NCBI GenBank assembly: GCA_964583765.1
Contig: CAZOWW010000046.1
Span: forward strand, 1-38,549
From: CAZOWW01 sp964583765
GTDB taxonomy: Bacteria > Actinomycetota > Actinomycetes > Actinomycetales > Kineosporiaceae
Direction of reading: 5' to 3'
DNA length: 38,549 nt
Position numbers and translations under genes: made by a program. Of the stretch, positions 31,757 through 38,549 are shown in pieces. Every line of letters starts with the position of its first letter. Position 1 is the stretch's first letter. The notes beneath the pieces were generated by a model. The model was not told where the DNA came from. It was given only the letters and a program-made list of their open reading frames with translations, and did not search any database.

Positions 31757-32412
31757 TGGGACGCCGGATCGCGCCGCTCACCCTCGACAATCTGGGTGAC
31801 ATGCCGGATCCGTGCCGCTCGTGCGTGGTCTGGGAGCTCGACCCGGTCGCGGGTGAGCGGGCACGTGCCGCCGGGGACACCGCCTTCGAGAAGGAGGCCT
31901 GGGTCTCGGCGACCCTCCTGGAGTGGGGCTCCTGCGGGCGGATCGGCTACGTCGACGAGATGCCCGCCGGAGTCGTCACCTACGCACCGCCGTCGCTCGT
32001 GCCGCGGTCGCTCGCCTTCCCCACCTCGCCGGTGAGCGCGGATGCCGCGTTGCTCATGACCGTGCGGGTGCTGCCCCCGTTCGCGGGCGGCGGATTCGCC
32101 CGGATGCTCGTCCAAGCGGCCGCCAAGGACCTCACCCGACGGAACATCCGCGCGATCGAGGCCTTCGGGCTCGCCGCCGGTGCGGGCATCGCCGAGGACG
32201 GGGACCAGCCCGACCTCCACTGCATGATTCCCGCCGACATGCTCATCTCGGTGGGGTTCAAGACCGTCCGGTCGCATCCACGGGTGCCCCGGCTCCGACT
32301 GGAGCTCAAGACCGCCCTGTCCTGGCGCGAGGACGTCGAGCAGGCGCTGGAGCGCATCCTGGGCACCGTCCGTGCCCCGGCCCTGACCTCCTCGCGCAGC
32401 GCGGACTTCTGA
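31756..32412 (+). CDS. GNAT-family N-acetyltransferase
   Basis: 218 residues from ATG 31756, the start overlapping the stop of the small upstream ORF. The acetyl-CoA site fits the GNAT pattern: LLMTVRVLPPFAGGGFARML (strand 4, then an R/Q-x-x-G-x-G/A-like loop here written as FAGGGFA), followed by a helix and RNIRAIEAFG. The N-terminal region has DPCRSCVVWELDP, a Cys-containing segment seen in an actinobacterial subgroup located near parB and trxA. The substrate is unknown; protein or small-molecule amines are possible. It converges on the CwlM-like gene, leaving only 47 bases between stops. Confidence 0.85.
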   Translation: MGRRIAPLTLDNLGDMPDPCRSCVVWELDPVAGERARAAGDTAFEKEAWVSATLLEWGSCGRIGYVDEMPAGVVTYAPPSLVPRSLAFPTSPVSADAALLMTVRVLPPFAGGGFARMLVQAAAKDLTRRNIRAIEAFGLAAGAGIAEDGDQPDLHCMIPADMLISVGFKTVRSHPRVPRLRLELKTALSWREDVEQALERILGTVRAPALTSSRSADF

Positions 32413-32459
32413 CCCGCTCGCGGGCACGGGCGGCCCGGACGGCACCGCTGCGCGTCCCC

Positions 32460-33743
32460 TCAGTGGCGCGCGGACTGGGCGATGACGTCGTCCAGCCGCA
32501 GGGTGCCCGTGACGGCGTCCTCGTCGACCAGGTAGAGCCGCTGCACGGCCACGACCACGGCGTCGGCCACCGTGTCACGGAAGGGCCCGTGCCGCAGCAG
32601 TGCGGCGTCGTCCCCGTTGGTGAGGTACCCCAACTCGAGGCGGACCGCGGGCATGCGGGTCAGGCGCAGGATGTCGAAGGTGCGGGGGTGGGTCCGGCAG
32701 TCCTGCATCCGCGTCCGCGCGACGACCTCCCGCTGCAGGATCGAGGCGAGGCGTTCCCCGACCGCCGAGCGTGAGCCCACCCGGTCGTCCCCCCAGTAGA
32801 AGGTGGCGACGCCGCGGGCCGTCGGACACAGGTGCGCGTCGCAGTGCAGCGACACGAGCACGTCGGCGCCGACCGCCTCGGCCAGTTCCGCGCGCTGGGC
32901 GTCCTCGGTCGCGGGTCCGGCCGCCCCGCCCCGGGTGAGGACCGCGGTGACCCCGGTGGCCGCCAGCCGGCCCTCGATCCGGCGGGCCAGGTCGAGCACG
33001 AGCGCGGCCTCGTCCAGTCCGTGTGCCTGCACGCCGTGGTCGTCCCCGCCGTGGGCCGGGTCGATCACGACGACCTTGCCCGCCAGGCTCTTGCCCGCAC
33101 TGGCCACCGCCGCCTGCTGGCGCAGGGCCCACGGGTCGCCCCCGCCCACCGCCCGGCCGAGGTTGCCCATCGCGCGGAGCGTGGCGGGGCCGCAGTGGCC
33201 GTCGGGACGTAGCCCCAGGGCACTCTGCAGCTCCCGCAGGGCGCCGTCCGTGGCGGCCCCGAAGACGGCGTCCACCGGGCCGCTGAGCAGCCCCAGCATG
33301 AGCAGGCGTTCCTGCAGGGCGGCCACGTCGTCCCCCCGCATCAGGTGTCCGGGGGTGTACAGCAGGCTCCGGTCGCCCAGCCGCCAGCGGGCGAAGTCCA
33401 GGGCACGGGCGGTCTGCGACCCCACCACCCCGTCCGCCATGAGCCCACGACGCTGCTGGAATGCGCGCACCGCCCGCTCCAGGCCCTCGTCGAAGACGTC
33501 CTCGTTCTCCACCGGACGGTGACAGTGGCCCGCCTGCCCGCCGTCCGGTGCCGCTGGGCCGGGGAAGGTCCTGGCCCGGTGGGCACTGGAGTCCTCGGCG
33601 CCCGGCGTGTCGTCGGCGCGGTGCCGGGGTTGGTGCGTCGAGGCGTCGATCCGCGAGATCAACTCACGCAGGGCCCGAACGTGCGGGCCCCGGTCGCCCC
33701 GGCGCAGGGGGCGCACGGCCGTCGGTTCCGAGATCACTGTCAT
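32460..33743 (-). CDS. cwlM: CwlM-like N-acetylmuramoyl-L-alanine amidase homologue with two peptidoglycan-binding domains
   Basis: 427 residues, no signal peptide. Two PG_binding_1 repeats lie at about 12-118 and 133-192; the first carries an insert of about 45 residues (about 34-78). The Amidase_3 domain (about 222-405) keeps the zinc ligands His231 (IDPAHGG), Glu245 and His300 (VSLHCDA) and the catalytic Glu370 (RLELGYLTN). The trxB-trxA-amidase neighbourhood is that of mycobacterial CwlM, an essential cytoplasmic protein that, when phosphorylated, activates MurA in peptidoglycan precursor synthesis. By position and lack of export signal I infer the same regulatory role. The C-terminal Thr pair in AVTGTLRLDD resembles a kinase target region, but this is speculation. 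It begins 22 bases after the trxA stop. Confidence 0.88.
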   Translation of the reverse strand: MTVISEPTAVRPLRRGDRGPHVRALRELISRIDASTHQPRHRADDTPGAEDSSAHRARTFPGPAAPDGGQAGHCHRPVENEDVFDEGLERAVRAFQQRRGLMADGVVGSQTARALDFARWRLGDRSLLYTPGHLMRGDDVAALQERLLMLGLLSGPVDAVFGAATDGALRELQSALGLRPDGHCGPATLRAMGNLGRAVGGGDPWALRQQAAVASAGKSLAGKVVVIDPAHGGDDHGVQAHGLDEAALVLDLARRIEGRLAATGVTAVLTRGGAAGPATEDAQRAELAEAVGADVLVSLHCDAHLCPTARGVATFYWGDDRVGSRSAVGERLASILQREVVARTRMQDCRTHPRTFDILRLTRMPAVRLELGYLTNGDDAALLRHGPFRDTVADAVVVAVQRLYLVDEDAVTGTLRLDDVIAQSARH

Positions 33744-33765
33744 CAGACCAGGGAGCTGGGATCGA

Positions 33766-34098
33766 TCAGCCGATGAACTCCCGCAGTTCCCGCAGTAGGT
33801 GGGCCTTCGACCGGGCGCCCGAGATGGAACGGACGATCTCGCCTCCCGAGAAGACCGCCACCGTGGGCAGCGAGATGACTCCGTAGCGGGCCGCGGTCTT
33901 GGGGTTCTCGTCGGAGTTCAGCTTCACGATCTTCAGTTGCTCCCCGTGGGCGGCGGCGATCTCGTCGAGGATCGGCTCGAGTTGCCGGCACGGGCCGCAC
34001 CAGAGGGCCCAGAAGTCCACGAGGACGGGTTTGTCGCTCTGGAGCACCTCCGAAGCGAAGGTGTCGTCGGTCACCACTGTCACCGTGGACGCGCTCAT
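33766..34098 (-). CDS. trxA: Thioredoxin
   Basis: 110 residues from ATG 34098, preferred for GAGGAG 5 bases upstream; GTG 34104 would add two residues. It has the classic thioredoxin fold with the active site FWALWCGPCRQLEPIL and the cis-proline region SLPTVAVFSGGE. It reduces protein disulfides and is recharged by the TrxB encoded just upstream. It lies 135 bases after trxB and before the CwlM-like gene on the same strand, as in Mycobacterium (trxB-trxC-cwlM). Confidence 0.97.
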   Translation of the reverse strand: MSASTVTVVTDDTFASEVLQSDKPVLVDFWALWCGPCRQLEPILDEIAAAHGEQLKIVKLNSDENPKTAARYGVISLPTVAVFSGGEIVRSISGARSKAHLLRELREFIG

Positions 34099-34233
34099 TG
34101 CCACTCCTCGTCAGGGATCCGGGCCGATCCTGCCACCAGGACGGCACTCGGGTCGGCGTTCTGGCAAACCCGCTGGGTGACGGGTTGGTCACGGGTCCGG
34201 CGGGGGAGGACCCCGCCGGACGATAGGGCTGGG

Positions 34234-35268
34234 TTACCGCGGACCGGGGACGGAACCGGCGACCGCGGGATCGAGCGGTGTGGCCTCGGCCCCCGTGCCG
34301 TCCTGGACCGGGACGGCATCGCCGAGGGCGGTCAGGTACCGCTCGGCGTCCAGGGCCGCCACGCACCCCGAGCCCGCCGCGGTGACGGCCTGGCGGTACT
34401 CGTGGTCGACGACGTCGCCACAGGCGAACACGCCGGGAAGGTTGGTGCGCGAGGACCGCCCGGCCACCGCGATGTACCCGTGGTCGTCCAGGTCGATCTG
34501 CCCGCGCACCAGGTCGACCCGTGGCTCGTGACCGATCGCCACGAACACCCCGGACACGGGCAGCTCCGACTCGAGCCCCGTGTGCACGTCCCGCAGGAGC
34601 AGCCCGGTCACCGAGCTCTCCCCGAGAACGTCCGCGACCACGGAGTTCCAGCGGAACCGGATCTTCTCGTTCTGCTCCGCCCGCCGGCGCATGATCGTCG
34701 AGGCGCGCAGCTCGGCCCGGCGGTGCACGACGGTGACCGACCGGGCGAAGCGGGTGAGGAAGGTCGCCTCCTCCAGGGCGGAGTCCCCGCCCCCGATCAC
34801 GGCGATGTCCTGGTCACGGAAGAAGAAGCCGTCGCAGGTCGCGCACCAGCTCACCCCGTGCCCGGAGAGCCGCTTCTCGGCGGGCAGGCCGAGCTCGCGG
34901 TAGGCCGAGCCCGTCGCCAGGACGACCGCGCGTGCCCGGTGCACCTGGACCCCGCCGTACTCGGGGTCCCCGACCTCGACGGACTTCACCGCACCGGTGA
35001 GGTCGACCCGGGACACGTCGTCCGGCACCAGCTCGGCACCGAACCGTTCGGCCTGCTGACGCAGGCGATCCATGAGGTCGGGGCCGAGGATCCCCTCCGG
35101 GAACCCGGGGAAGTTCTCGACCTCGGTGGTGTTCATCAAGGCGCCCCCGGCGGTCACCGAGCCCTCGAACACCAGCGGGGACAGTCCCGCACGCGCGGCG
35201 TACACGGCGGCCGTGTACCCGGCAGGACCCGAACCGATGATGATCAGTTCGCGGACGTCATCACTCAC
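34234..35268 (-). CDS. trxB: Thioredoxin-disulfide reductase
   Basis: 344 residues from GTG 35268, with GGGAGAG at about 6 bases; a longer open frame upstream is not supported. The FAD-binding site GSGPAGYTAAVYAARAG is at 12-28, the redox pair Cys142-Ala-Thr-Cys145 is in SWCATCDGFFF, the NADPH site VIGGGDSALEEATFL at about 157, and the second FAD motif VFACGDVVDHEYRQA near the C-terminus. It transfers electrons from NADPH to TrxA. A GGAAG-N18-GTT pair 84 bases upstream fits a SigR/SigH-type disulfide-stress promoter. The C-terminal tail after residue 312 is longer than usual and of low complexity. Confidence 0.97.
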   Translation of the reverse strand: MSDDVRELIIIGSGPAGYTAAVYAARAGLSPLVFEGSVTAGGALMNTTEVENFPGFPEGILGPDLMDRLRQQAERFGAELVPDDVSRVDLTGAVKSVEVGDPEYGGVQVHRARAVVLATGSAYRELGLPAEKRLSGHGVSWCATCDGFFFRDQDIAVIGGGDSALEEATFLTRFARSVTVVHRRAELRASTIMRRRAEQNEKIRFRWNSVVADVLGESSVTGLLLRDVHTGLESELPVSGVFVAIGHEPRVDLVRGQIDLDDHGYIAVAGRSSRTNLPGVFACGDVVDHEYRQAVTAAGSGCVAALDAERYLTALGDAVPVQDGTGAEATPLDPAVAGSVPGPR

Positions 35269-35351
35269 GTCGTCTCTCCCGATGTGTTCGGTCAGGGGCC
35301 GCCCGCGGTGCCCACCCGTGACGGGTGATCGCGCGGACGCTCGACAACCAG

Positions 35352-35377
35352 AACCGATCCTAGGTCTTCGTTCTTCC
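35352..35377 (-). promoter_or_regulatory. SigR/SigH-type ECF promoter candidate for trxB-trxA
   Basis: On the minus strand GGAAG (35377-35373) is followed after 18 bases by GTT (35354-35352). The Streptomyces SigR and mycobacterial SigH consensus is GGAAT-N18/19-GTT, and trxBA is a classic target of these factors. The last base of the -35 element differs. Confidence 0.5.
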
Positions 35378-35508
35378 GGTGCTGCACGTCCCCACCCGGA
35401 CCAGGACAGATGCGAGTCGTCCGGGCGAGCGAGGGGCACATCACGTGACACCAGGTGCCGTTCCGGACGCGGAAGGCGACCGGCGCGAAGGACTCCGGCC
35501 TGCGGTCC

Positions 35509-35538
35509 GGGATTCCCCGGTCACGGTAGGGGAATCCC
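35509..35538 (-). terminator. Terminator of the sigma/anti-sigma operon
   Basis: GGGATTCCCC (35509-35518) and GGGGAATCCC (35529-35538) pair perfectly around a 10-base loop, about 60 bases past the anti-sigma stop. Confidence 0.6.
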
Positions 35539-35599
35539 CCGCGACAGCCCAGGAACCTCCAGGGCGGCTCAGGTGATCCCCGGGCGGGAACCCGTCCGG

Positions 35600-36904
35600 T
35601 CAGGGGGTGGGGGTGGTGCCGGGTGCGATCACTCGGTAGGCCAGGGTGCCGTCCGCTCCGGGCCGGCAGGTGCGCGAGACGACCCACACCTCGTAACCGC
35701 CGTTGACTGCCGGAAGGACGATCACCGCGGCCTCTCGGCCCTGGTAGGTGGCCAGATCCACCGCCACCGGACGGGCGGACCCGGCATCGATGGCCGCCAG
35801 ACACGCCTGGAGCGCGGGCCCGGACCGCAGCAGCTGACCCGGTTGCGACGACTCGGCTCCGCGCACGACACCGTTGCCGGCGGAGGCCGCCTTCCCGTCC
35901 GTTGCGGTCACGGCGGAGCTGTTGGCCTCCTGCGTCCCGCCGCGGGCCGCACCCGCGGTCGAGTGGGGCTGGGCGGGCGCCGTGGTGTCCCGGTCGTACA
36001 TCACGGACTGGCCGGCCGAGGCGACCAGGGACCGGATCTGGGTGTCCAGGCGTCCCAGGCTGTAGTCCGTGCCGGACTGCCGCACGGTCGAGGCGAGGGC
36101 GTCGAAGGCGCCTGGGGCGGAGGCCGCGGCCACCGGGTGCCCGGAGCCGGAGTCGACCACCCGCACGATGCCGTAGCCTCCGGCGCTGAGCCCGAGCAGC
36201 ACCGCGGCGGCGGCGACCCCCCGCCAGATCGGGTTGGTCCACCGGGACGGCGCGTCGGAGCGCTGGGCCGCGAGGGAGTCCCGGCGGCTGCGTTGCTGGC
36301 CACCGGCCACCCGGCGCAGGCGCTTGCTCTGCGGGAGGACGACGTCGGAACTGGTGGTCGGGAGCAGGCCGGTCGCCTGGCCCGGGCTGCCGGGATCCCA
36401 GCCACGGGGGGTACGTTCCGAACGCGGCAGATCCCCGGTCGCCGGCTCGGACGCCCCCCGCGCCTCCGGGGCGGAGCGCACCTCGGCCACCCACGGACCG
36501 GTCTCCTGGCCCGGGGTGCGGGGCAGGTGGATCGTGTCCTGCTCGGCCGGGATCGGGAGCTCGGCCGAGAAGAAGGGCTCGGCCGGGATCGGGAGCATGC
36601 CGGTGACGCGTCGATCGCCAGCCGCCTGTGGCTCGGCGGCGACGCGGGGATCGGCGGTGTGACGTCCGGCCTCGGCGCCGAGTGCCCGCTCCAGGCGCTG
36701 CCACACGGCGTCGGGCATCGGCGCGACGGAACTGCGGGCGAGGAGCCCGCGCAGCTGCTCGGCGTCCGCCAGCAGGTCGGAGCAGCTCGCACACCCCAGC
36801 ACGTGACTCTCCACCACGCGCGCATCCTGGGTGGGCAGCGCGTCCGCGGCCAGGTCAGCCAGCAGGTCGAGGCTCGGGTGGTCCCCGAGCGTGGGTCCGT
36901 TCAC
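35600..36904 (-). CDS. Transmembrane anti-sigma factor with zinc-binding ZAS motif
   Basis: 434 residues from GTG 36904, which overlaps the sigma stop (GTGA). The N-terminal domain (about 7-80) has the zinc-finger anti-sigma motif His34-x3-Cys38-x2-Cys41 in ESHVLGCASCSDLL. A long low-complexity linker (about 80-226) includes an internal duplication of LPIPAE coded by a 20-base direct repeat (36541-36560 and 36577-36596). One membrane segment (about 228-249) and an extracytoplasmic domain follow. It should hold the partner sigma factor inactive until an envelope or redox signal. It is the positional equivalent of the mycobacterial anti-SigM gene but much longer. Confidence 0.88.
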   Translation of the reverse strand: MNGPTLGDHPSLDLLADLAADALPTQDARVVESHVLGCASCSDLLADAEQLRGLLARSSVAPMPDAVWQRLERALGAEAGRHTADPRVAAEPQAAGDRRVTGMLPIPAEPFFSAELPIPAEQDTIHLPRTPGQETGPWVAEVRSAPEARGASEPATGDLPRSERTPRGWDPGSPGQATGLLPTTSSDVVLPQSKRLRRVAGGQQRSRRDSLAAQRSDAPSRWTNPIWRGVAAAAVLLGLSAGGYGIVRVVDSGSGHPVAAASAPGAFDALASTVRQSGTDYSLGRLDTQIRSLVASAGQSVMYDRDTTAPAQPHSTAGAARGGTQEANSSAVTATDGKAASAGNGVVRGAESSQPGQLLRSGPALQACLAAIDAGSARPVAVDLATYQGREAAVIVLPAVNGGYEVWVVSRTCRPGADGTLAYRVIAPGTTPTP

Positions 36905-37596
36905 CAGCCCTCGTCCTCCGTCGGTGTCGTTCCGCGCCGTCGTCCGGACTCCGACTCCCGGGCCCGTCTCCTGCGCATCGGGCCGCCGACGGTGCTGCCG
37001 ACAGCCTCCCCTGCTCCGACGCGGGATCCCGGCGTGCGGTTCCCCGAAACCTGCGCGGCCCCCTCCCGGAGCATCGCGGCCATCGCGAGGCGGGCCCGGG
37101 CGCACCGTGACTTGATCGTCCCTTCGGCGACGCCGAGCACCTGTGCCGCCTCCATCACGGACAGGCCCTCGAGCTCGACCAGGACGATCGCGAGCCGCTG
37201 GGCCTGGGGCAGTCGCCGCAGGAGGGACTCGACATCCATGCGGGCGTCCGCGGCGGCGTGGGAGTCCCCGGGCAGGGCGAGGTCGCGGTCCCCGAGCGGC
37301 TCGGCCGCACGGGCGACCCGGCGCCGGATCCGGTCGAGGCAGGCGTTCACGACGATCCGGTGCAACCAGGTGGTCACGGCCGCCTCACCCCGGAACCCTG
37401 CCGCGTTGCGATACGCGGACAGCAGGGCGTCCTGCAGGGCGTCGGCCGCCTCGTCGGCGTCCCCGGCCGTGCGCAGGGCCACCGCCCACAGCCGGTCCCG
37501 GTGCCGGTGCACGAGCACGGTGAACGCCCGCGGGTCACCCGCCACATGGGCGCGCAGGAGCGCCCGGTCGTCCACGTCGACGCCGTCCACGGTCAT
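36901..37596 (-). CDS. sigM: ECF RNA polymerase sigma factor, SigM type
   Basis: 231 residues from ATG 37596, overlapping the stop of the upstream membrane-protein gene (ATGA). Sigma region 2 spans about 10-85 (FTVLVHRHRDRLWAVALRT, ADALQDALLSAYRNAAGF, TTWLHRIVVNACLDRIRRR). Region 4 is about 125-180, with an HTH in LSVMEAAQVLGVAEGTIKSR. A Gly/Arg-rich tail of about 50 residues follows. The pairing with a ZAS anti-sigma and the position between a kinase-like MurJ-associated gene and trxB match SigM of mycobacteria. Its own promoter lies outside the window. Confidence 0.93.
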   Translation of the reverse strand: MTVDGVDVDDRALLRAHVAGDPRAFTVLVHRHRDRLWAVALRTAGDADEAADALQDALLSAYRNAAGFRGEAAVTTWLHRIVVNACLDRIRRRVARAAEPLGDRDLALPGDSHAAADARMDVESLLRRLPQAQRLAIVLVELEGLSVMEAAQVLGVAEGTIKSRCARARLAMAAMLREGAAQVSGNRTPGSRVGAGEAVGSTVGGPMRRRRARESESGRRRGTTPTEDEGW

Positions 37597-38549
37597 TGCA
37601 CCCGCACCTCGGCCACCTCGATCCGGTAACTCCCGTCCACCTGCGGCAACTGGGTGAACCAGAGCACAAGGTACGACGTGGTGACCGATTTCGAGAGGGT
37701 GAATGTGGAGGTACCTCCGGTGAGCGCGCCGCCGCCGATCTCGGTGGAGCCCTCGTTGGCCGGACCGGAGGCCGACCGCAACTGGACCTGCCCACCGGTG
37801 CCGGGCACGTCCAGGCTCACCTGGGAGACCACGCTGTTCGGCGGCAGCTGCAGGACCAGGCCCAGCCCGGTCTTCAGGTGCCCGAAGTCCTGCGTCTTGT
37901 AGGTCTTGGACGCCCAGTAGGTGGTGGACTTCCCGTCGATGGCGCGCGGCGCACGGTCGTTGTTCTCGGTGCCGTCGCCCTGCGGGTCGAGCGGGGTGAC
38001 CGAGAGCACCTGCAGGGGCTGCCCTGCCGGAACCGCGGCGCCCGTGGTCGGGGCGGTGGTGCTCTGGCTGCCGTTCTGCTGCGTGGATCCCGAGGTCGAC
38101 GAGCCGCCGTTGGTCACCGACGGCATGTGGCTGTGCTTGCCCGTGCCGAAGAGGTTGGGGCCGCTGCCGATGCCGAGCAGGGTGTGCACGGCGAGGAAGA
38201 GCCCGATGAGCAACGCCCCGGCGAGCACGATGAGCACCATGCGGCTGGCACCACTGGCGGCGTTTTTCCGCGGCTCGGGCAGCACCCGAAGGAGGCCGTC
38301 GTCGCGCCCGCCGCCGGACGGGTCCTCCCAGGCGAAGCCGAAGGTGCCGGTGGTCGCGGGCCCGGGATAGTCCCCCCCGAGCAGGCGGGGTGGGGGGCCG
38401 GGTTGGCGGGGTTGGGGGCCTGCTAGTTGGTTTTGTGCGACCTCTTGGTGCGGGGCGGGCTTTTGTGGTCGCTCTGGTGGGGGTGGTGTTGTATCTTGCG
38501 CCCATTTATTAAGCGCCTTTTGGCCTTGGGGGGGTGGGCTAACTGGTGG
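37593..38549 (-). CDS. Kinase-like membrane protein, C-terminal part with discoidin-like extracytoplasmic domain (5' partial)
   Basis: The frame is open from the window edge to the stop at 37593-37595. A GTG at 38285 is only an internal codon: conserved-looking sequence (GDYPGPATTGTFGFAWEDPS) continues upstream of it. Order from the edge: a Pro/Gln-rich linker, that segment, a membrane helix (RMVLIVLAGALLIGLFLAV, about 38178-38240), a Ser/Thr/Gly-rich stretch, and a C-terminal domain with AIDGKSTTYWASKTYK, typical of F5/8 type C (discoidin-like) folds. In mycobacteria this is the tail of Rv3910, where MurJ is fused to a pseudokinase; many actinobacteria have it as a separate kinase-like gene beside sigM. 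The last 150 bases at the edge are less GC-rich than the rest. Confidence 0.75.
   Translation of the reverse strand, partial: PPVSPPPQGQKALNKWAQDTTPPPPERPQKPAPHQEVAQNQLAGPQPRQPGPPPRLLGGDYPGPATTGTFGFAWEDPSGGGRDDGLLRVLPEPRKNAASGASRMVLIVLAGALLIGLFLAVHTLLGIGSGPNLFGTGKHSHMPSVTNGGSSTSGSTQQNGSQSTTAPTTGAAVPAGQPLQVLSVTPLDPQGDGTENNDRAPRAIDGKSTTYWASKTYKTQDFGHLKTGLGLVLQLPPNSVVSQVSLDVPGTGGQVQLRSASGPANEGSTEIGGGALTGGTSTFTLSKSVTTSYLVLWFTQLPQVDGSYRIEVAEVRVQ

Larger units (their letters stand above)
35269..35599. other. Spacer between trxB and the anti-sigma gene
   Basis: 331 bases without a gene. It contains the SigR-like promoter of trxB (35352-35377) and the terminator hairpin of the sigma/anti-sigma operon (35509-35538). 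It also has an isolated TCACGTGA palindrome (35441-35448) whose flanks do not match parS. Confidence 0.6.

Noticed and set aside
35441..35448. TCACGTGA palindrome as a parS site near trxB
   Set aside because: Only the core matches; flanking bases give 10 of 14 at best, and it is far from the partition locus.
37593..38285. Treating GTG 38285 as the true start of the membrane protein
   Set aside because: The same frame continues upstream with protein-like sequence (FGFAWEDPS) to the window edge, so the gene is partial.

Overview
The window is very GC-rich, uses GTG starts heavily and overlaps many stop/start pairs by 4 nt (GTGA or ATGA). It carries the classic actinobacterial chromosome-origin neighbourhood. 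From left to right this reads tRNA-Ala, tRNA-Ile, DUF3566, gyrA, gyrB, dciA (DUF721), recF, gnd, dnaN, oriC, dnaA (all minus strand), then rpmH, rnpA, yidD, yidC, jag, rsmG, parA, parB (plus strand), then ddl, a PLP aminotransferase, a GNAT gene, a CwlM-like amidase, trxA, trxB, an anti-sigma gene, an ECF sigma gene of SigM type, and the end of a kinase-like membrane protein. This order is typical of class Actinomycetia. Placing it closer (for example Micrococcales) would be a guess.

Bases 1-3590 look like the right end of an integrated mobile element. They hold the end of a P-loop replication-type ATPase, a hypothetical gene, an excisionase-like HTH gene and a tyrosine integrase that points at the 3' end of tRNA-Ala. 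Two clusters of an iterated 9-mer, ATCGTCACC, flank the hypothetical gene. From 3593 onward the sequence is core chromosome, including a 39-codon DLW-39 gene between the two tRNAs.

The replication block splits at a 2.1-kb dnaA-dnaN spacer. That spacer holds a cluster of DnaA-box-like 9-mers (about 15115-15405, the probable oriC), a 100-N assembly gap, and a 7-bp minisatellite directly beside the gap whose minus strand, (GGGTGCT)n, fits a G-quadruplex pattern. dnaA itself is preceded by a perfect TTGTCCACA box. The spacers next to the origin are unusually long (2.1 kb dnaN-dnaA, 2.0 kb rsmG-parA, 1.0 kb parB-ddl). Two spacers contain degenerate tandem repeats with constant period: 21 bp beyond DUF3566 and 17 bp beyond rsmG.

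The most unusual feature is the segregation locus. ParA has an open N-terminal extension of about 527 residues with its own well-placed ribosome binding site, and ParB has an enlarged low-complexity N-terminal linker. Six parS-like sites run from rsmG through parB. Four of them lie inside the coding sequence of the two extensions, and three are the same asymmetric variant, GTTTCCCGTGAAAC or its reverse complement. I found no perfect GTTTCACGTGAAAC in the window.

The right end (32460-38549) is an envelope and redox-stress module: kinase-like protein, sigma, anti-sigma, then trxB, trxA and a CwlM-like cytoplasmic amidase. A SigR-like promoter sits in front of trxB. The last gene runs off the window edge.
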